The notes under the pieces are model-generated. The model did no database searches and was not told where the DNA came from. It saw only the letters and a list, made by a program, of their open reading frames with translations. Below, one piece after another: positions 49,490 to 52,762 of a DNA stretch of 52,762 bases (position 1 is its first letter; each line of letters begins with the position of its first letter). Where the stretch lies: positions 1 to 52,762 of the forward strand of contig JAFGFG010000002.1 in assembly GCA_016931255.1 (NCBI GenBank), written 5' to 3'. The position numbers were made by a program, and so were the translations under genes. This DNA comes from Candidatus Aenigmatarchaeota archaeon. Lineage in GTDB: Archaea; Aenigmatarchaeota; Aenigmatarchaeia; QMZP01; JAFGSV01.

Positions 49490-50302
49490 TCAGAACATGT
49501 GCCCGAGCTTTTCCAGAATGCTTTTCATGAAGAGAGCGTCCGTTTCAAGTATAGGCGATTCCGATATCATGTTTATTTCCTTAAGGTCGCTCTCCAGTAT
49601 GACTTTTGCTACTTTCTCCATGTCAGGCTGCCTGTGGTCGAGTGTTAGGTGTCTTCGTTCCCCTTTTTCAGTGAATTCGATATTGGAGAAGTGCGTGTGA
49701 ATATCAGTGTATCCTGCATCCGTGACCTTGCTCAGGGCCTCCCTGAAGTCGATTTTACCCTGATATTTGGCAAAAAGATGGGACCAGTCTATGACAGGTA
49801 TGCATGTCTTTACAGCCCTGCACACCCTTAAAATCTCGTCTACAGTACCGAACTGTGACACCTTTCCGGTAGTTTCAAGCCCCAATTTGACATTCCATTT
49901 ATTGTCTTCTACTAAATTGCCCATCTCGATGCATGCCTGCTTGACCATATCATAAGCTTCTTCTTTGTCGAGTTTACCGTAATATCCCGGATGAAAGACA
50001 ATGACCTCAGCACCCATGAGATGGCCACGGTGAGCCGAGTCTATGATACGTTTCTGGCTGTCTCTGACCTTTTCCGGGTTGCAGAGGTTGATGTAATAAG
50101 GAGCGTGAACAGAGAGCTTTATTTCAGTCTCTTTTTGAACATGTCCTATTTCCATGGCTTTTTCAGGGGACATCGAGACACCGCGCACGAATTCAACTTC
50201 CATGCTGTGGAGTCCGAGTGCTTTCACCTCCCTTATACCCCCCTCGGTTGTTCTCTCATCCGATGATGCGGGAATGCCTGCTGTACCTACAAGTATCCTC
50301 AT
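49490..50302 (-). CDS. nfo: endonuclease IV-like AP endonuclease (TIM barrel)
   Basis: The protein is 270 residues from the ATG at 50302. The three-metal site of endonuclease IV can be followed: VHAPYYINL (His), VFHPGYYG (His), LGLETTGK (Glu), VIDWSHLFA (Asp, His), DIHTHFSNIEF (His), LDHRQPD (Asp, His) and ISESPI (Glu). This full set favours true abasic-site cleavage over a sugar isomerase of the same fold. It works in base-excision repair. It converges with the GalT-like gene, 1 nt apart. Confidence 0.9.
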   Translation of the reverse strand: MRILVGTAGIPASSDERTTEGGIREVKALGLHSMEVEFVRGVSMSPEKAMEIGHVQKETEIKLSVHAPYYINLCNPEKVRDSQKRIIDSAHRGHLMGAEVIVFHPGYYGKLDKEEAYDMVKQACIEMGNLVEDNKWNVKLGLETTGKVSQFGTVDEILRVCRAVKTCIPVIDWSHLFAKYQGKIDFREALSKVTDAGYTDIHTHFSNIEFTEKGERRHLTLDHRQPDMEKVAKVILESDLKEINMISESPILETDALFMKSILEKLGHMF

Positions 50303-50331
50303 GTTTAACATTTCCCTTGGAAATTAAAAAA

Positions 50332-50487
50332 TCAGAAAAATTTCAGCATTATTTCTATTGCGATGAATGCCACGGACGCAGCAATAATATGCTCAGGCTT
50401 TATTTTTATGGATTCCTTTCCCTGATCAAAATACCTGACAAGACCCGCAGTACTCTGCGGCATAACGCTTTTTTCTTTCTTTGACAT
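50332..50487 (-). CDS. secG: protein translocase subunit Sec61-beta (SecG-type)
   Basis: The protein has 51 residues. The sequence MSKKEKSVMPQSTAGLVRYF, then KIKPEHIIAASVAFIAIEIM, matches archaeal Sec61-beta: a basic start, the MPxSxAGLxRYF segment, then one C-terminal membrane helix. It is the small subunit of the SecYEG/Sec61 channel. AGGTG lies 6 nt before the ATG, and ATATTTAAAC lies further upstream, just beyond the rnpB 3' end. It lies 29 bp after the endonuclease IV start region, on the same strand. Confidence 0.93.
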   Translation of the reverse strand: MSKKEKSVMPQSTAGLVRYFDQGKESIKIKPEHIIAASVAFIAIEIMLKFF

Positions 50488-50529
50488 GACAGCACCTGAA
50501 TATAGTTGACGAATCCGTTTAAATATGAT

Positions 50530-50824
50530 GCGCTTGCCGGGAATAGCCCACTTTCTGTCGTCTCCTCACCTTTTACAGTGAACGGAGGCGGTGGTATCTG
50601 TCTAAGCGCTTCAAAGAGCTTGCACCCCGAGTCGTACGCTATTTCACCCGTTCAGGCATTCACGGCTCTTTCGAGTTTCATTGCTCTGTGCCTTCCGGTG
50701 CATTTCTGTGCGATACGCTGGCTTCTCAGCCACTGCCTCTCAGCAGCACGTTTTCGGATAAATCCGAGGTGTGTGGAACTTCCTCAGTGGGCTTTCCCAC
50801 CGAAACCACCCTCCCGGCTCGCGC
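50530..50824 (-). ncRNA. rnpB: RNase P RNA
   Basis: On the minus strand a 295-nt RNA can be folded. The P1 ends pair: GAGCCGGGA at the 5' side with TCCCGGCAAG at the 3' side, extended by GCGC/GCGC. P2 is AGCCCAC with GTGGGCT. CR-I is present as TGAGGAAGTTCCACAC and CR-V as GACAGAAAGTGGGCTATTC, the two halves of P4. The middle holds GGCACAGAGCAATGAAACTC and ACGGGTGAAATAGC. CR-I usually reads GAGGAAAGTCC, so this version differs slightly. Open reading frames over this region on the plus strand are spurious. A TATA box lies 25 nt upstream. Confidence 0.88.
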
Positions 50825-50845
50825 AAAAAGAATATCGCAGAATGC

Positions 50846-50853
50846 TTTATAAA
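50846..50853 (-). promoter_or_regulatory. TATA box of rnpB
   Basis: TTTATAAA centred 25 nt upstream of the RNase P RNA 5' end. It overlaps the stop codon of the preceding CYTH gene. Confidence 0.7.
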
Positions 50854-51218
50854 GGTTTCTTATACCCGAATTCAGCAAGCTTCGGGGCTATGTCCTCGTA
50901 TTTATTGCCTGCAAGCATGCCGCCTGCCAGAAAATCTTCCTGCGTCACGTCAGCGAGGCAGAAATCCGGCTTCCTAAAGGCAGACTTTTCATTTTCAGAG
51001 TTGAACTCGACATCGACGAGCACGAGCCCAGCAAGGTCTCCACTGAAAACGTCTATCTCTATTGAAGTTCCATTATGATTATGGAAGTATCTCACCTTCT
51101 CAAGCCTTTTCCCTTCCAGTTTTGAGAGTGCGAGAAATTCCTCTTTTGTAAGTATTATTGTCTGCTCATTCTGGATGGATTTGTCATTTCCGTCAATCGG
51201 GGTTTTCTTTGTCATCAT
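50847..51218 (-). CDS. CYTH-domain protein lacking the N-terminal half
   Basis: The protein is 123 residues from the ATG at 51218. The C-terminal half of a CYTH (triphosphate tunnel) domain is clear: KLEGKRLEKVRYFHNHNGTS, IEIDVFSGDLAGLVLVDVEF and PDFCLADVTQEDFLAGG. The N-terminal half, which should begin with EIERKF and carry the ExExK triphosphate-binding site, is not encoded here or in the adjacent frames I inspected. The first ~25 residues are unrelated and polar. It may be a broken gene or a half-domain that pairs with itself. The stop overlaps the rnpB TATA box. Confidence 0.65.
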   Translation of the reverse strand: MMTKKTPIDGNDKSIQNEQTIILTKEEFLALSKLEGKRLEKVRYFHNHNGTSIEIDVFSGDLAGLVLVDVEFNSENEKSAFRKPDFCLADVTQEDFLAGGMLAGNKYEDIAPKLAEFGYKKPL

Positions 51219-51267
51219 ACTTTCATGTCTAATTAACATTGTCTGTTCTACACAAAATTTTGTATTA

Positions 51268-51600
51268 TCATTTTCCGAAGATGAAATGGTCCCATAAGTT
51301 TTCGTAGGCGCAGTACGTGAATTCCTTTCCCATGATATGGGTTTCGTGGCACCATACAGGAATAAGCGTGAACACTGCAACAGCAAACAGAGAGAGTATT
51401 ATCCACGCATAAGGCTTCTTCCGAGATTCGGTGTGATATATTATCAGAAATCTGCTTGATGACAGTAATAAGCCGGCAATGCCGAGGATGAATGATATGA
51501 TAAAGCCGGCGAAATTCACCCAGTACCAGAATACGTAGGTCGAAGCAACTATGCCTGCAAGACCTGTGGCGAACTCTGAGAAGAGAATTTTTTCATCCAT
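51268..51600 (-). CDS. small membrane protein
   Basis: The protein has 110 residues with three predicted membrane helices (about 10-30, 31-50, 65-83) and a soluble end with three Cys. No family is recognised. It precedes the CYTH gene on the same strand. The function is unknown. Confidence 0.55.
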   Translation of the reverse strand: MDEKILFSEFATGLAGIVASTYVFWYWVNFAGFIISFILGIAGLLLSSSRFLIIYHTESRKKPYAWIILSLFAVAVFTLIPVWCHETHIMGKEFTYCAYENLWDHFIFGK

Positions 51601-51622
51601 GAATATTATTTACCGAATGAGT

Positions 51623-52279
51623 TTAATCCATTTTCTTTTTTACCCATTCTATGGCGTCCCTGAGGTCTTTGGCATTATAGTCAGTGAAAGAGAAGTCCTG
51701 TCCTTCTGTCAGTTCAGTTGGAATTGCCACGCATATAAGTCCGGCATCCTTTGCTGACTTTGCCCCTCCGAGCGTGTCCTCGAATGCTACGCATTTCTCG
51801 GGCTTGATTCCTATCAGTTTGCATGCTTTCAAATATGTTTCGGGATGAGGCTTACCGTTCTTCACATCGCTTCTGGTGACAACAGCATCGAACATGTCTT
51901 TGAGCCCTGTACGCGTGAGCTTCGGTGTGACCTGTTCTATTGGTGCACCAGTGGCCACTGCAACTGGGATGCTTTTATTTCTGAAGAAAGCGACAGCCTC
52001 CAATGCATAAGGCATGAGCTCGATAGACCTGCTGTTGAGCCATTCTATCAGCAGTTTCTCCTTCCTCATCTTCAGGGTGCCTGGCTCCATGTCAAGGCAG
52101 TGGTCCTCTATGAGCTCCCTGTCTACAATGGTCCCTGTCTTCCCTGCGTATTTGAAGTATTTATTCTTATCGAGCACCACTTCGATATCCCTGAGAACTT
52201 CCGACCACCCCTCGAACTGGAGTTTCTCAGTGTCAGTAAGCGTTCCGTCCAGGTCGAAAACAGCACCTTCTATTCTCAT
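51623..52279 (-). CDS. HAD-family phosphatase, beta-phosphoglucomutase-like
   Basis: The protein is 218 residues from the ATG at 52279. All four HAD motifs are present: FDLDGTLTDTE (nucleophile Asp and acid Asp), VAVATGAP, the Lys in NGKPHPETY and the Asp in FEDTLGGAKSA. A helical cap lies between motifs 1 and 2. Sequence and cap type resemble beta-phosphoglucomutase and related sugar phosphatases. It could serve the glycogen or maltose pathway nearby, but the substrate cannot be told. Confidence 0.88.
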   Translation of the reverse strand: MRIEGAVFDLDGTLTDTEKLQFEGWSEVLRDIEVVLDKNKYFKYAGKTGTIVDRELIEDHCLDMEPGTLKMRKEKLLIEWLNSRSIELMPYALEAVAFFRNKSIPVAVATGAPIEQVTPKLTRTGLKDMFDAVVTRSDVKNGKPHPETYLKACKLIGIKPEKCVAFEDTLGGAKSAKDAGLICVAIPTELTEGQDFSFTDYNAKDLRDAIEWVKKKMD

Positions 52280-52329
52280 GTTCAATGTCTGTCACAGGAA
52301 AATAAAAAAGCCGCGGCTAGGTTCAATTA

Positions 52330-52347
52330 ATCTTTAAGAAAAAAGAT
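52330..52347 (-). repeat. small inverted repeat after the 23S 3' end
   Basis: ATCTTT and AAAGAT arms flank a short spacer just beyond the likely 23S 3' end, with a T-run on the minus strand. It could be part of a processing stem or a terminator. Confidence 0.35.
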
Positions 52348-52349
52348 GA

Positions 52350-52762
52350 TTGGCGATACGTCACTTTAACCAGAGTCTGTTGGGCTTTTAGTAACCGTGG
52401 ACTGAATACCTCGTTACCTTGATACTTACATCCCGGTCCTATCAAACCGGTCGTCTACCGGACCCTCCTTCCCGCTGTGAAAGTTGCCAAACACTTTGGG
52501 AAATGACGAACTCTTTTCAGGAGAGGCTTCGAGCTTAGATGCTTTCAGCTCTTATCCTCAATGGCATAGCTACTCAGCAATGCATACACAACTGATCCAC
52601 CAGAGGCCACAACGCGCCGTTCCTTTCGTACTTGACGCATTTTCCCCTCAGTTCATCAACACATTTAGTAGATATAGACCGTACTGGCTCGCACCGTACT
52701 TAACCCAGCTAACGTGGCTCTTTGATGGGTGAACACCCCCACCCTTGGACGCTGCTGCACGT
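52350..52762 (-). rRNA. 23S rRNA, 3' part
   Basis: The window end carries the 3' part of a 23S rRNA gene on the minus strand, and the gene continues beyond 52762. Conserved domain VI sequences are visible, for example CTGAAAGCATCTAAGCTCGA (reverse of 52532-52551) and the sarcin-ricin loop at 52619-52632. The 3' end is approximate (about 52340-52365). No 5S rRNA gene follows it in the window. The sarcin-ricin loop differs from the usual sequence at one position. Confidence 0.9.

Noticed and set aside
50506-51078. 190-residue plus-strand reading frame
   Set aside because: It overlaps the RNase P RNA gene and the CYTH gene on the other strand; RNA structure and protein family matches explain the region better.
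1-52762. Insertion sequences, transposases and CRISPR arrays
   Set aside because: I saw no transposase, terminal repeat pair, cas gene or repeat-spacer array in any part of the window.

Overview
This window is archaeal and most resembles the chromosome of a small-genome DPANN-type lineage; I cannot name the phylum. The evidence is topoisomerase VI, aIF1A, ribosomal protein S17e, Sec61-beta, archaeal PheS/PheT, class II GlyRS, EndA, Nre, GGPP synthase and mevalonate-pathway enzymes. Genes are tightly packed with ATGA overlaps. First genes of transcripts often have a TATA box about 25 nt before the start codon (leaderless mRNAs), while internal genes use Shine-Dalgarno sites.

Layout. 1-6178 (minus): seven co-directional genes for proteins with one N-terminal membrane helix (pilin-like) plus a Cys-rich secreted protein. 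6211-8098 (minus): an Nre DNA-repair gene interrupted by an in-frame TAG, then a MagIII-like DNA glycosylase. 8145-14829 (plus): a membrane-anchored protein, aIF1A, a Dim2-like KH protein, Topo VI B and A (95-nt overlap), a PD-(D/E)XK nuclease-like protein, tRNA-Asn, tRNA-Phe, EndA without its catalytic Lys, S17e and an HPF-like protein. 14831-22473: GlyRS, a UbiA-family protein, a GT2, pheS-Nudix-pheT, a MinD-like ATPase and tRNA-Arg. 22502-29279: surface proteins, including a cohesin protein, a dockerin+cohesin+Ig-repeat protein, and a small secreted protein ending in a type IX-secretion-like sorting domain.

30022-39460 holds every step from mevalonate to GGPP by the alternative archaeal mevalonate route. 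Mevalonate kinase is followed by phosphomevalonate dehydratase (two aconitase-X subunits), a UbiD-type decarboxylase with UbiX to make its prenyl-FMN cofactor, isopentenyl phosphate kinase, type 2 IPP isomerase and GGPP synthase. A divergent Nudix protein and S-adenosylhomocysteine hydrolase lie within the cluster on the other strand.

39913-49488 is mainly carbohydrate metabolism: GT4, GH57, GT3 glycogen synthase, glycogen debranching enzyme and a GalT-like protein. Embedded in it are a ParA, a winged-helix protein, a coiled-coil protein, a small membrane protein, an ATP-grasp protein and a possible 16-residue peptide gene. 49490-52762 (all minus) carries an endonuclease IV-like protein, Sec61-beta, the RNase P RNA gene, a CYTH protein lacking its N-terminal half, a membrane protein, a HAD phosphatase and the 3' part of 23S rRNA. 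The sarcin-ricin loop of that 23S reads AGTACGAAAGGA rather than the near-universal AGTACGAGAGGA.
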